Shown here one piece after another: positions 25,120 to 33,726 of a stretch of DNA of 64,000 bases. Each line of letters begins with the position of its first letter. Within the stretch, counting starts at the first letter, position 1. The notes beneath the pieces are model-generated. The model ran no database searches, had not been told where the DNA came from, and was given only the letters and a program-made list of their open reading frames with translations. Source of the DNA: Bacteroidales bacterium (GTDB taxonomy: Bacteria > Bacteroidota > Bacteroidia > Bacteroidales > M50B96); the NCBI GenBank assembly GCA_021740905.1, contig JAIOYV010000004.1, positions 62,001 to 126,000 on the forward strand, written 5' to 3'. A program made the position numbers and the translations under genes.

Positions 25120-25134
25120 GAATTATATTTTGTG

Positions 25135-25176
25135 CAAATATACTATAATAATTCAAAATCTACTATGATTGTAGTA
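25135..25176 (-). promoter_or_regulatory. BlaI-like operator and promoter -7 box
   Basis: TATATTTG (25142-25135 on the minus strand) fits TAnnTTTG. TACTATGATTGTAGTA at 25161-25176 is a near-perfect dyad of the TACTA...TAGTA kind used by BlaI/MecI/CopY repressors, and a further TACTATAATA half-like site begins at 25141. Confidence 0.5.
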
Positions 25177-25262
25177 TGAAATTAATAATCTTATCATATT
25201 AATTAGGAAAGTGAAGTATATTATGTTGATCAATACCGTTTAGTTAACAATTGAAAAAAATA

Positions 25263-25364
25263 GAACGCGGATTATACGGATTTTCAAACGCGGATAAAAC
25301 CGGCTAATGATTTGTGAAATCAGCGTAAATCAGCGTTGCTTGCATCCGCGTTATCCGCGTTCCA
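25263..25364. repeat. CGCGGAT inverted repeat
   Basis: AACGCGGATTATACGGAT near the left end is partly mirrored by ATCCGCGTTATCCGCGTTCC on the right. Similar CGCGGATT-type phrases occur at about 57890-57925 and 59075-59195. It is a dispersed intergenic repeat and could also act as a terminator stem. Confidence 0.5.
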
Positions 25365-25392
25365 ATCCTAAGCACTAATTAGTTTCTGGAGA

Positions 25393-26823
25393 TTAATTTT
25401 TCAAAATCCAATCCGCAATAATTTTCATCACTTCCTCAGAAAAGGTTTCTTCAATTTTGAAATATTCGGTAGGCGAGCCGGTTTCGCAATGCTGGAACAG
25501 ATGATTGACACCTTCTATTTCTTTTGTTGTGACATTTTTATTCCCAGCTTTTGTAAGAATCTCTTCAATCTTTTTCAGGTTCGGATCGGGCGGGACCTGC
25601 AAATCTTTGCTGCCATTGATAGCCAGAACCGGGCAGTGTACTTGTTGTAAATAGGGAGCCGGGTCGATTTTAAGGAATTCCCTGAACCAGGGCGACAATA
25701 CCTGTCGGATGGTCATCTCGCGAAAAGTCTCCCCCAGATTGTTGGCCTTTATTTTTTTCTTCGACATAAACCGGGTTTTCCTTTTATAGAGCTTTCTGAT
25801 TTGCACCACAGCCTCCTTGTAGCTTGCATCACTTATGGCAATGGCATAAATCTTTGAAACAAATTTTAGGTCTTTGGCAATCTGCTTTTCATCTTCCCCT
25901 TCTGCCAGCGAAATCAATCGGGTTTGCTGATACAGGATTTGCTCGCCAGAAGTGCCCGGGCCGGCCAATAGCACAATAAAGGCGAGGTCTTTCAATTTGG
26001 AAGCCACGATTGGTGCAATCAAACCCCCTTCGCTATGACCAACAATGCCAATGTTTTTACTATTGATCCCTTTGTGATTTTTAAGATATTCGTAGGCAGC
26101 CATCACATCTTCAGCCAGGTCGAAGGTAGTTGCAGTGGAGAATTTGCCTTCCGATTCCCCGTTGCCCCGATCGTCGTATCGGAGTACGGCTATCCCATGC
26201 CGGGTCAAATAATCGGATAGCACCAGAAAGGGTTTATGCCCTAATAATTCAGAGTTGCGGTTTTGAGGCCCTGATCCGGACACTAATATCACAGCAGGGG
26301 CTTGCCAGCTATTTTCTGGTATTGTGAGGGTTCCGGCCAGTTTTATTTTGGCTGAGGTGTTTTCAAAAGTCACTTCTTGGGAGCGGTAAGGAAATGGTTC
26401 TTTCGGCTCTTGTGGCCGGTTTACTTTTGGCTTGCTTTCTAATCTGGAAAGAACAAGATCATATTTCTGTCCACCTTGTTCCCATTTCCCTGTAATGGTT
26501 TTCTTATCTTCCGAGAAATTACCGGTATATGCTGCAGTAAAAGCTTTCAAGTTAAGCCAGAGGGTAGTCCCGCTTATTGAAATACTATCAAAGCTTTTAT
26601 CGTAAACTCCTTGCTCAGGAACGTCGAGCGTAGCCTTGAGCGAATCTGTATTTTCGTTCAATATACAGATCCAGACCAACAAGTCCTGCATATCGGTTTT
26701 TATTGTTCCTTCGTAGTAGCTATTGTTTGATGTATCTTGTTGAGAATTTGCCCTTCCTGCCATCAATATCAAAATGAAAAACAGGATTGCTGAAAAAAAT
26801 CGCTTTTGAAAAAGATGCTTCAT
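25393..26823 (-). CDS. Secreted alpha/beta hydrolase (esterase/peptidase-like)
   Basis: A 476-residue exported hydrolase with a signal peptide of about 27 residues ('LILMAGRANSQ'). The first 130 residues form a small beta domain. The alpha/beta fold begins near 155: 'VILVSGSGPQNRNSE' supplies the oxyanion loop, 'GHSEGG' the nucleophile (Ser264), 'NGSKDLQVPP' the acid and 'EGVNHLFQH' the catalytic His. 'RYDDRGNGESEG' is typical of the family. Homologues act as periplasmic esterases or acyl-peptidases; substrate unknown. It lies 17 nt after the PrsW-like gene, with the DUF lipoprotein further upstream, and is probably the last gene of a three-gene operon. Confidence 0.88.
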   Translation of the reverse strand: MKHLFQKRFFSAILFFILILMAGRANSQQDTSNNSYYEGTIKTDMQDLLVWICILNENTDSLKATLDVPEQGVYDKSFDSISISGTTLWLNLKAFTAAYTGNFSEDKKTITGKWEQGGQKYDLVLSRLESKPKVNRPQEPKEPFPYRSQEVTFENTSAKIKLAGTLTIPENSWQAPAVILVSGSGPQNRNSELLGHKPFLVLSDYLTRHGIAVLRYDDRGNGESEGKFSTATTFDLAEDVMAAYEYLKNHKGINSKNIGIVGHSEGGLIAPIVASKLKDLAFIVLLAGPGTSGEQILYQQTRLISLAEGEDEKQIAKDLKFVSKIYAIAISDASYKEAVVQIRKLYKRKTRFMSKKKIKANNLGETFREMTIRQVLSPWFREFLKIDPAPYLQQVHCPVLAINGSKDLQVPPDPNLKKIEEILTKAGNKNVTTKEIEGVNHLFQHCETGSPTEYFKIEETFSEEVMKIIADWILKN

Positions 26824-26840
26824 AATAATTCAGAATTAAA

Positions 26841-27548
26841 TTAAAGTCCAAGAAAATTAGAATCCTGTGGGCCAATGCCGTCATCCCGATAAATCGATTG
26901 TTCCGAAAGGCTTTTCATTTGTTTCAGGCCCAAATAAAAGAGCAGGCATATAAATGGGAAGAAGATGAACAAATAATAGTTGTAATCCGACATCAGGATA
27001 AAATCGTAAATGCCGTGCAAGACGAATGGTAGTAAAAATGCAAAGACGAGGTATCTTGTCCTGCGTACGGAGTAAAACCTGGCAAGGCCAAAATAATAGC
27101 CCATTGCAACACCAAACAAAGCATGGGCAGGAACGGCGGTAAATGCGCGAGCAATACCCACTTCGTACCCGTGATTGAAGACATACATGAGATTTTCGAT
27201 CCCGGCAAAACCCAGCGAGATAAAAACGGCGTACACAATGCCATCGAATTTTTCGTTGAAATTCCGGTTGTTCCAGATGAGAAGGAACAGGGCTGTCATT
27301 TTAAAAAGTTCCTCCGTAAAGGATGCTACTGCAAAAGCCCTGTAGGCAGCTTTTGAAAGAGAATTGGAAAATAGTGGCCCAAATTGTTCGATCCAGTTTT
27401 CAACATAAATGATTGGGATGGTAATCAAAGCGCCGACCAACAATGCACTCACAAGGATAGAGAAAGGTTCCTTGTCGTATTTGTCACGGATGTAAATGTA
27501 AATGGAGATGACAATTACCGGGGCCAGCGATATGAAAAAAAGTTTCAT
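26841..27548 (-). CDS. PrsW-like intramembrane metalloprotease
   Basis: A 235-residue membrane protein with about seven hydrophobic helices. The PrsW/Abi-type motifs are 'FTEELFKMTAL' (two Glu, about residues 77-87), 'PAHALFGVAMGYY' and 'VLHGIYDFIL', which together make the predicted metal site in the membrane. In Bacillus, PrsW cleaves the anti-sigma factor RsiW; Bacteroidota members are uncharacterised. It lies between a lipoprotein gene (42 nt upstream) and the exported hydrolase (17 nt downstream). No anti-sigma gene is adjacent; the ECF/WG pair at 15.8-17.4 kb is the only candidate target in view, which is speculative. Confidence 0.85.
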   Translation of the reverse strand: MKLFFISLAPVIVISIYIYIRDKYDKEPFSILVSALLVGALITIPIIYVENWIEQFGPLFSNSLSKAAYRAFAVASFTEELFKMTALFLLIWNNRNFNEKFDGIVYAVFISLGFAGIENLMYVFNHGYEVGIARAFTAVPAHALFGVAMGYYFGLARFYSVRRTRYLVFAFLLPFVLHGIYDFILMSDYNYYLFIFFPFICLLFYLGLKQMKSLSEQSIYRDDGIGPQDSNFLGL

Positions 27549-27590
27549 GCTTTTCGCTCATATAGTAACTTACTATTCTTTATTGTGGAG

Positions 27591-28628
27591 CTATTTCCCA
27601 TTCAAACAATCATAATTTCCATTATAATCGGCAAAGCGAAGGTGACTGGTTATTTCGCCACACGATAACATGTCGACCGTCAAGCTGGTTAGGTCGACTT
27701 TTGGGACAGTTTTAGTGAAGAGGGAGGAAAAAACACCAATCCCATTGTTGATATTGGTAAACGATGGCTTTTCCTGGATAATCCCTTCCGATGGCCCATT
27801 TACATCGATGTAGGAAGCCAGTTCCTTTCCGGCCAGCGTGAACATAAAATCGATATAAAGTGCTTTGCGTTTGGTCCCTTCAATGCCCGGGGCAATTGCA
27901 CTTGCCACAAACTGATAGAATGCTTTGCCCGAGATATCCAGTTCGAGTTCTTTATCGGTGCCAAACTTCCGCTTCGATGGCTGTGCCCAGTCAACATAAT
28001 GATCGCTAACCTCAAGGGTCGGCGATATCTCCCTGTAGTGAAAACGGAGTGTGAGGTTGTAAATTTCGGCCACCTCGTTGGTTTTCCACTCTACCCTATA
28101 TGACAGGTAGCCTGTTGTCGTGGCTAAACTCACCTTGTCCCATGATGTTGGTTTGGTGACAGATAGATCCGTAACCAGTGTTGTTGTTGAACTTATTTTC
28201 TCCTTTCCTGGAATTTTTATGACCAAACCATAGTTGTCATAATCACTAATAGGTTCATTGGTATAATAAATTTTATTGTAGTCAAAGGCGAAAATGCCGG
28301 AATCCTTTTGAATATCTGTGGTTTCCTCCAACTTAAACCGTACTACTTTCCCATAATTATCATACACATGAGCGGTATCATTTAATGGTTCAAGAAAAAC
28401 TTCAGCTTCAGGGTAATAAAGCGAATCGGATTCTTGTGCCATAATGTAGGCATCGGCATCGCCCAGAAATGCTTTGTTTAGCTTTACGTATTGGGTTGGT
28501 GCAGTAGGGTCCAACAGGCTATATACCACGGCAATGTCTTTCCAGTCGGCATTTATGTCGAAATCGGTGCTGCAAGTGATAAATAAAAACAGAAGGGGAA
28601 AAATTAGGATTAGAGAAGATTTTTTCAT
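27591..28628 (-). CDS. Lipoprotein, DUF4249-like
   Basis: A 345-residue predicted lipoprotein: signal peptide 'KKSSLILIFPLLFLFIT' followed by the lipobox Cys ('FITCSTD'). The mature part is beta-rich. The opening 'IAVVYSLLDPTAPTQYVKLN' and the following 'YPEAEVFLEP' resemble DUF4249-type proteins of Bacteroidota, in which a short N-terminal domain is followed by a beta-sandwich. Cellular role unknown; outer-membrane attachment is expected. It is the first gene of a likely operon with the PrsW-like protease and the hydrolase, and is divergent from panB across 91 nt. A TACCTTTG box (28688-28681, minus strand) is a candidate -7 element. Confidence 0.62.
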   Translation of the reverse strand: MKKSSLILIFPLLFLFITCSTDFDINADWKDIAVVYSLLDPTAPTQYVKLNKAFLGDADAYIMAQESDSLYYPEAEVFLEPLNDTAHVYDNYGKVVRFKLEETTDIQKDSGIFAFDYNKIYYTNEPISDYDNYGLVIKIPGKEKISSTTTLVTDLSVTKPTSWDKVSLATTTGYLSYRVEWKTNEVAEIYNLTLRFHYREISPTLEVSDHYVDWAQPSKRKFGTDKELELDISGKAFYQFVASAIAPGIEGTKRKALYIDFMFTLAGKELASYIDVNGPSEGIIQEKPSFTNINNGIGVFSSLFTKTVPKVDLTSLTVDMLSCGEITSHLRFADYNGNYDCLNGK

Positions 28629-28719
28629 TTAATTTAGTCCGGGTTAAATAAAATACTCAATTTTGCATTTGAAAAACATGCAAAGGTATAGTTTTCTGTA
28701 CGAATAAAAAAAGCGGATT

Positions 28720-29535
28720 ATGTCGATATATGATAAGGTAAGAAAGGTCACAACGCACGTGCTGAACGAGATGAAGCTGCGCAACGAAAAAATAGCTATG
28801 CTGACGGCTTATGATTATAGCATGGCGCGCATCCTCGATAATGCTGGGATCGATGTGATTTTGGTGGGCGATTCGGCCTCGAATGTTATGGCAGGGTACG
28901 ATTCAACCTTGCCCATCACACTGAACGAAATGATCTATCATGCCAGTTCGGTAGTCCGAGCAACGAAGCGGGCACTGGTGGTGGTTGATCTTCCGTTTGG
29001 GACTTACCAGGGGAATTCCAAGGAGGCCCTTTCATCGGCCATTCGAATCATGAAGGAAACTGGTGCCCATGCCGTGAAAATGGAAGGAGGCCAGGAAATC
29101 AAAGAAAGCATCGAGCGTATCCTATCCGCCGGTATCCCTGTGATGGGCCATTTGGGGCTGACACCCCAATCGATCCATAAATTTGGGACATACGTAGTAC
29201 GTGCCCGCGAAGAGGCCGAGGCTCAAAAACTTGTGGAAGATGCACACATCCTGGAAGAAACAGGTTGTTTTGCCCTGGTGCTCGAAAAGATTCCTGCCAC
29301 GCTTGCAGGCAAAGTGGCCGGCGAACTAAAAATCCCGGTAATTGGCATCGGAGCCGGGTCGAAAGTCGATGGTCAGGTATTGGTTTTACACGATATGCTC
29401 GGCATCACCCAAGAGTTCTCGCCCCGCTTCCTGCGCCGATACCATAATCTTTTTGCCGAAATCAAAGGATCGGTTGAAAGCTATATCACTGATGTAAGGT
29501 CGGTGGATTTTCCGAATGAGAAGGAGCAGTACTAG
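28720..29535 (+). CDS. panB: 3-methyl-2-oxobutanoate hydroxymethyltransferase
   Basis: A 271-residue cytosolic enzyme that adds a hydroxymethyl group from 5,10-methylene-tetrahydrofolate to 3-methyl-2-oxobutanoate, giving ketopantoate, the first step of pantothenate and coenzyme A synthesis. Hallmarks are '[20 protein letters not shown]', '[18 protein letters not shown]' (metal ligand Asp), 'VDLPFGTYQ', 'AVKMEGG' (second metal Asp/Glu region) and '[14 protein letters not shown]'. The active-site Glu lies in 'ALVLEKIP'. Length matches the family. The RluA-type gene follows after 57 nt containing a palindrome, so cotranscription is uncertain. No panC or panD is nearby. Confidence 0.97.
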   Translation: MSIYDKVRKVTTHVLNEMKLRNEKIAMLTAYDYSMARILDNAGIDVILVGDSASNVMAGYDSTLPITLNEMIYHASSVVRATKRALVVVDLPFGTYQGNSKEALSSAIRIMKETGAHAVKMEGGQEIKESIERILSAGIPVMGHLGLTPQSIHKFGTYVVRAREEAEAQKLVEDAHILEETGCFALVLEKIPATLAGKVAGELKIPVIGIGAGSKVDGQVLVLHDMLGITQEFSPRFLRRYHNLFAEIKGSVESYITDVRSVDFPNEKEQY

Positions 29536-29546
29536 TTTTATTCCAC

Positions 29547-29580
29547 AGACCTTGGAGTTTTTCGAAAAACTCCAAGGTCT
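29547..29580. terminator. 34-nt perfect palindrome after panB
   Basis: AGACCTTGGAGTTTTTC is followed directly by its exact complement. It could terminate the panB transcript, but it lies only 13 nt before the next gene and has no T tract, so an intergenic repeat is equally possible. Confidence 0.45.
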
Positions 29581-29592
29581 ATTAGACACAAA

Positions 29593-30282
29593 ATGAGCAT
29601 AACCCAATCCGACATCCTTTACGAAGACAATCACCTGATTGCCATCAATAAAAAACCTGGGCAGATTGTGCAGGGCGATAAAACCGGCGATAAGCCATTG
29701 GTTGAATTGGTGAAAGATTTCATTAAAATAAAATACAATAAACCAGGCGATGTATATCTGGGAATACCTCATCGGCTCGACAGGCCGGTGAGTGGCGTGG
29801 TTCTTTTTGCCCGTACCAGCAAAGCACTTACCCGGCTCAACAAGATGTTCAAAGAAAAAACCATCCACAAAAGCTACTGGGCAGTGGTAAAAAATGTGCC
29901 CCCCCACGAATCGGATACTTTGATCCATTATTTAAAACGCAACACTGAAAAAAACAAAAGCTTTGCCCACGATAAAGAAATGCCCGATTCCAAACAGGCG
30001 GAATTGTATTACCGGATAATTAACACATCGCAAAATTATTTTTTGCTGGAGGTGGTCCTGAAAACAGGCCGCCATCATCAGATCAGGGCGCAATTGTCGA
30101 AGATTGGCTGTCCCATAAAAGGCGATTTGAAATATGGCTTCGACCGTTCCAACCCGGATGGGAGCATCCATCTTCATGCGAGGAATATTTCTTTTATCCA
30201 CCCTGTGAGTTCGGAGGAAATTGAGATTATCGTCGAGCCACCAAAAGATGTACTGTGGGATTTGTTTAGGAAGTCGCTATAA
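29593..30282 (+). CDS. RluA-family pseudouridine synthase
   Basis: A 229-residue RNA pseudouridine synthase of the RluA family, without an N-terminal S4 domain. Motif II is 'PHRLDRPVSGVVLFART' with the catalytic Asp; motif I is 'LYEDNHLIAINKKPG'; motif III lies in 'LKTGRHHQIRAQLSKIGCPI', which ends with 'GDLKYG'. It should convert a uridine in rRNA or tRNA to pseudouridine in the cytosol. The short, S4-less form is close to RluA (23S 746 and tRNA 32) or the TruC/YqcB type, but the position cannot be fixed here. It is downstream of panB and convergent with cdd. Confidence 0.92.
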   Translation: MSITQSDILYEDNHLIAINKKPGQIVQGDKTGDKPLVELVKDFIKIKYNKPGDVYLGIPHRLDRPVSGVVLFARTSKALTRLNKMFKEKTIHKSYWAVVKNVPPHESDTLIHYLKRNTEKNKSFAHDKEMPDSKQAELYYRIINTSQNYFLLEVVLKTGRHHQIRAQLSKIGCPIKGDLKYGFDRSNPDGSIHLHARNISFIHPVSSEEIEIIVEPPKDVLWDLFRKSL

Positions 30283-30394
30283 TCACCACAATAAATTGTG
30301 GCGTTGTCTCAAGGTCGTACTACATTTGGTTGAGGTATCATGCGAATTATTCGGGTGATTGTTTTGAAGTGTCCTTCCCTGTAAAAGATCAAGT

Positions 30395-30880
30395 CTACAG
30401 ACTAAGATGACTCTTGTTGAAGTGCATGGGCAAAAGGGATTGTACCCCGTTTATTAAAAACACTTTTTCGTCGCCAACAAGGAAGATTTTGATCTCCTTT
30501 TCGTAGCGTTGCTCGGTTTCCAGCATCACCTGACGGCAGCTTCCACAGGGGGCAATCAATTCGTTTAGGATACCTTTTTGATTTGCTGCCGCAATGGCAA
30601 TAGCACATACCGCTTGTTGCGGATATTTCGAATTAGCATAAAAAAGGGCTACCCGCTCGGCACACAAGCCCGAAGGATAAGCGGCATTTTCCTGGTTGGC
30701 ACCCAGGATTGTTTCTCCCGACTCCAACAGTACCGCCGCCCCGACATAAAAATTGGAATAGGGGGCATACGAATTTTTGGTAGCTTCTTTTGAAAGCTTT
30801 ATCAATCGTTGCTCATTTTCCGATAATTCATCCATCGACTCGATCTCGAAAAATTCAATCGCCAATTCAGTTTTTATCAT
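30395..30880 (-). CDS. cdd: Cytidine deaminase
   Basis: A 161-residue zinc enzyme that deaminates cytidine and deoxycytidine to uridine and deoxyuridine in pyrimidine salvage. The active site is 'GLCAERVAL' (first zinc Cys and proton-shuttle Glu) and 'APCGSCRQV' (two further zinc Cys); 'YAPYSNFYVGAAVL' is the usual substrate-binding stretch. The CAE form marks the small homotetrameric type. I use ATG 30880; the upstream 38 residues in the track come from repetitive intergenic DNA. It is monocistronic, with a good promoter just upstream. Confidence 0.95.
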   Translation of the reverse strand: MIKTELAIEFFEIESMDELSENEQRLIKLSKEATKNSYAPYSNFYVGAAVLLESGETILGANQENAAYPSGLCAERVALFYANSKYPQQAVCAIAIAAANQKGILNELIAPCGSCRQVMLETEQRYEKEIKIFLVGDEKVFLINGVQSLLPMHFNKSHLSL

Positions 30881-30895
30881 TCGAATGTTTTTTTT

Positions 30896-30925
30896 CAAAA
30901 ATAGTAAGAAAACCTGAAAGACCAA
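30896..30925 (-). promoter_or_regulatory. Promoter of cdd
   Basis: On the minus strand, TTG (30925-30923) and TATTTTTG (30903-30896) are 19 nt apart, matching the Bacteroidota consensus; the ATG is 16 nt downstream. Confidence 0.55.
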
Positions 30926-31315
30926 TATCAGTCCACAGCTCTCAGTCTTCAGTCTCCAGTCTGTCCATTCATCAGTCTTTAGTCCTCCAGACATCAGTCT
31001 TCAGTCTATAAATGATATTCAGTGAAAACTTGCAGGATTGGTTATTCATTTCTGAATGAAATTGGCATCGAGAAAAAGAAACAATCTCTGAAATATCGAA
31101 CATCGAATGACGAATATCCTTAGTGAGATGTGATATAATCAAAACTTCCTTCTTCATTTTGACCTTCATTCATTATTGAGTATTGGATATTTTTCACCTG
31201 CTTAATGCGGACTGCATGCTGCCACTGCTGACTGGAGACTGCCGACTGAAAACTGCCGCAAAAGGATGTTAATAATTAATGAAAAGTCGATTGCCTGCTT
31301 CCAGACAGAAAGCCT

Positions 31316-31323
31316 TACTTTTG
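31316..31323 (+). promoter_or_regulatory. Promoter -7 box of pyrBI
   Basis: TACTTTTG is a perfect TAnnTTTG box 34 nt before the pyrB ATG. The nearest TTG (31291-31293) is 22 nt away, slightly longer than usual. Confidence 0.45.
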
Positions 31324-31357
31324 GATTCAGTATTTTATTTCCAAAACAATTGTGTAG

Positions 31358-32266
31358 ATGAAAAATAGAAGTCTCGTTTCTATCGAAGATTATTCAAAAG
31401 ATGAAATTCTGAAAATCCTTGAACTGGCCGCTAAATTTGAAGCTAAACCTGTGCAGAAAATTCTTGAAGGCTATGTGGTTGCCTCACTTTTTTTCGAGCC
31501 TTCCACCCGGACCCGTTTGAGTTTCGAGAGCGCTGTGAATAAACTTGGCGGGCGTGTTATTGGATTTTCCGATTCAGGAAGCTCCAGTGTAAAAAAGGGT
31601 GAATCGTTGAACGATACCATCCTTACCGTGGCCAATTATAGCGATCTTATCGTAATGCGGCATCCGCTTGAGGGGGCAGCTAAATTTGCCAGCGAAGTTT
31701 CGCAAGTGCCCATTGTGAATGCGGGCGACGGGGCCAACCAGCACCCTACCCAAACGCTTCTCGACATGTATTCTATCCAAAAGACACAGGGGACTCTCGA
31801 AAACCTGAATATTTTCCTGATAGGGGATTTGAAATATGGTAGAACTGTACATTCCCTGCTCATGGCCATGTCGAAATTCAACGCCACGTTCAATTTTATT
31901 TCTCCCGACGAGTTGAAAATGCCCGACGAATACAAGATATACCTCGACAACCTGGGTCTTAAATATTACGAACACCGGGATTTTACCGGATATATTTCGG
32001 AAGCCGACATTATGTATATGACCCGGGTACAGCGCGAACGTTTTTCTGATCCCATGGAATATGAGAAGGTGAAAAACGTGTATGTGCTCCGAAACCACAT
32101 GTTGAAAAACACCAAGGATAACATGCGGATCTTGCATCCATTGCCACGGGTGAACGAAATAAACGAAGATGTCGACAAAAATGAAAAGGCCTACTATTTC
32201 ACCCAGGCTTTGAATGGGGTGTTCACCCGTCAAGCAATTTTGGCATCAATTATTGGGGTAGTATAA
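31358..32266 (+). CDS. pyrB: Aspartate carbamoyltransferase catalytic subunit
   Basis: A 302-residue enzyme that joins carbamoyl phosphate and aspartate to N-carbamoyl-aspartate, the first committed step of pyrimidine synthesis. The carbamoyl-phosphate site is '[13 protein letters not shown]', the aspartate domain has '[16 protein letters not shown]', '[11 protein letters not shown]' and 'HPLPRVNEI'. All key residues of the class are present and the length is typical. The regulatory subunit gene follows after 36 nt, so the product is expected to be the allosteric c6r6 holoenzyme of the E. coli type. Confidence 0.98.
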   Translation: MKNRSLVSIEDYSKDEILKILELAAKFEAKPVQKILEGYVVASLFFEPSTRTRLSFESAVNKLGGRVIGFSDSGSSSVKKGESLNDTILTVANYSDLIVMRHPLEGAAKFASEVSQVPIVNAGDGANQHPTQTLLDMYSIQKTQGTLENLNIFLIGDLKYGRTVHSLLMAMSKFNATFNFISPDELKMPDEYKIYLDNLGLKYYEHRDFTGYISEADIMYMTRVQRERFSDPMEYEKVKNVYVLRNHMLKNTKDNMRILHPLPRVNEINEDVDKNEKAYYFTQALNGVFTRQAILASIIGVV

Positions 32267-32302
32267 AATGTTCGATTTTAAAACAGATTAAGAGTTGTGA
32301 TT

Positions 32303-32761
32303 ATGAAGGATTCAAAAGAACTAAAAGTAAGTGCCATTAAGGATGGTACTGTTATCGATCATATCCCGGCCAGGGACCTTTTTACTGTAATATCCATTCT
32401 GGGGCTCGAGAACCTGGACAACCACCTTACCATTGGCAACAATCTCGATAGCAAAAAGCTGGGGCGAAAAGCGATTATAAAAATATCCGATAAGTTTTTC
32501 AAAGACGAGGATATCAATAAAATTGCCCTGGTAGCCCCGCAGGCAAAACTGAATATCATAAAGGATTATGAAGTAGTGGAAAAGAAAACGGTTGAGGTGC
32601 CTGAAAAGGCTGTTGGGATTGCCAAATGTGTGAACCCAAAGTGCATTACCAACAACGAAAAAGTTTCCACCAAATTCAAGGTAATCGTAGGGAAAGAAAT
32701 TTCGTTGAAATGTGAATATTGCGAAAAAATTACAGACCGTGCAAACATGGTGATCTTGTAA
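32303..32761 (+). CDS. pyrI: Aspartate carbamoyltransferase regulatory subunit
   Basis: A 152-residue regulatory chain. The N-terminal allosteric domain ('VSAIKDGTVIDHIPAR', 'ILGLENLDNHLTIGNNLDS', 'KIALVAPQAKLNII') binds nucleotide effectors. The C-terminal zinc domain has four Cys: 'CVNPKC' and 'CEYC'. The start is set at ATG 32303 rather than the GTG at 32297. It lies directly downstream of pyrB and is surely cotranscribed. In the holoenzyme CTP inhibits and ATP activates. Confidence 0.97.
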   Translation: MKDSKELKVSAIKDGTVIDHIPARDLFTVISILGLENLDNHLTIGNNLDSKKLGRKAIIKISDKFFKDEDINKIALVAPQAKLNIIKDYEVVEKKTVEVPEKAVGIAKCVNPKCITNNEKVSTKFKVIVGKEISLKCEYCEKITDRANMVIL

Positions 32762-33227
32762 TTTGCAGTACTGCCTTTTTTTTTGAAAGTGCCAGTCCTC
32801 AGTTCTCAGTCCTCAGTCACCAGTTGGCAGTAGACAATGTAGAGACGCAATTTATTGCGTCTCATTAGTAAGCAATGACCAGTTTAAGACGCAATAAATT
32901 GCGTCTCTACAATAAACACGAATCATTACCATCATCCTATAAAGAGTTGGATAACCTAGAAAAAACACCCAAAACACGAAACCCGAAACGCGAAACCCAG
33001 TTTCAACGAAACAAAAATACCTTGAGACATGAAGGGGGGCTTCGGGTCAGTTGTAAAATTGCTGTTTTATAGTAATACCCTGAAAATAAATGACTACCTT
33101 TGCCCTGATTTTGAGATTTGAGAATTTGCGCAATTGTTTGCTAATATTTTTCATGTTATTGGTTTTGTCACTGCTCACCTTTTTAAATCCTATTGTTAAA
33201 AAATTAACAATTTAACTTTATTGAGAT
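32762..33227. other. Repetitive intergenic region before the RRM/cold-shock cassette
   Basis: About 465 nt without a credible gene. It holds CAGTCCTCAGT-like units (about 32795-32830), one GAGACGCAATTTATTGCGTC element, a short CGAAACCC-like repeat near 32970-33000 and the AT-rich leader of the RRM gene. The 65-residue ORF at 32875 is made of repeat sequence and was not annotated. Confidence 0.6.
32838..32911. repeat. GTAGAGACGCAATTTATTGCGTCT inverted element, copy 1 of 2
   Basis: TGTAGAGACGCAATTTATTG continues to GCGTCT and is mirrored exactly about 25 nt later by AGACGCAATAAATTGCGTCT and CTACA. Each arm is itself a palindrome (AGACGCAAT/ATTGCGTCT). A second copy with the same layout lies at 43815-43883. 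Confidence 0.8.
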
Positions 33228-33488
33228 ATGAATATTTATGTAGGAAACCTTGATTTTAAGGTGAATGAAAGTGATTTAGCAGGAATTTTTGAAGACTATG
33301 GAACCATAAGTTCTGCTAAAATTATTACCGATAAATACAGTGGCAGAAGCAAAGGCTTTGGTTTTGTGACAATGGATAACGATGAAGAAGCAGCAAAAGC
33401 AATCGCCGAATTGAATGGTGCTTCATTCGAAAACCGCGTGATAGTAGTAAATGAGGCTAAGCCTAAGAAAGACAATTATAGAGGTTAA
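33228..33488 (+). CDS. RRM-domain RNA-binding protein
   Basis: An 86-residue single RNA-recognition-motif protein. RNP2 is 'IYVGNL' at the N-terminus and RNP1 is 'KGFGFVTM' at about residues 45-52, with the usual beta-alpha-beta spacing and 'AIAELNGASFENRVIVVNEA' at the end. The Gly-rich tail of longer homologues is absent apart from 'NYRG'. Bacteroidota and cyanobacterial RRM proteins are usually cold-induced and bind mRNA; in Bacteroides some act as global post-transcriptional regulators. It is the first gene of a tight cassette with a cold-shock protein, an RpoD-like sigma factor and a cold-shock-domain protein. Confidence 0.93.
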   Translation: MNIYVGNLDFKVNESDLAGIFEDYGTISSAKIITDKYSGRSKGFGFVTMDNDEEAAKAIAELNGASFENRVIVVNEAKPKKDNYRG

Positions 33489-33502
33489 TAGGAAGCACAA
33501 TT

Positions 33503-33703
33503 ATGACAAACGGAAAAGTTAAGTGGTACAACGCAGTGAAAGGTTTTGGCTTTATTGAATCGGAAAACGGAGAGGACATATTTGTTCACCGCTCTGGATT
33601 ATCTGATACCTATATCCGACTTCAACCCGAACAGAAAGTTGTTTTCGAAACTAAAAATGGCGATAAGGGCCTTGTTGCAGTAAATGTAAAAGCAGCCAAT
33701 TAA
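33503..33703 (+). CDS. CspA-family cold-shock protein
   Basis: A 66-residue single cold-shock domain. 'GKVKWYNAVKGFGFIESENG' holds RNP1 (KGFGFI) and 'DIFVHRSGL' holds RNP2 (DIFVHRS); 'VVFETKNGDKGLVAVNVKA' is the C-terminal strand. It binds single-stranded RNA and DNA and melts RNA structure. The gene begins 14 nt after the RRM gene and 23 nt before the sigma-factor gene, so a polycistronic cold or stress operon is very likely. Confidence 0.95.
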   Translation: MTNGKVKWYNAVKGFGFIESENGEDIFVHRSGLSDTYIRLQPEQKVVFETKNGDKGLVAVNVKAAN

Positions 33704-33726
33704 AGAGATAAATTATAAAAATTTGA

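Larger units (their letters stand above)
30881..31357. other. Repetitive intergenic region with CAGTC-like units
   Basis: This stretch of almost 480 nt holds the cdd promoter, then degenerate tandem units such as CAGTCTTCAGTCTCCAGTC (about 30930-31010) and a second cluster of CTGCCGACTG-like units (about 31210-31260), then the pyrB promoter. No gene was seen; small ORFs overlap the repeats. Confidence 0.6.

Noticed and set aside
30930-31260. CAGTC repeats as a possible CRISPR array
   Set aside because: Unit and spacer lengths are irregular and no conserved repeat of 25-40 nt exists; no cas gene is nearby.
32875-33072. 65-residue plus-strand ORF
   Set aside because: It is made of the GACGCAATTTATTGCGTC element and CGAAACCC repeats, with no protein-like composition.
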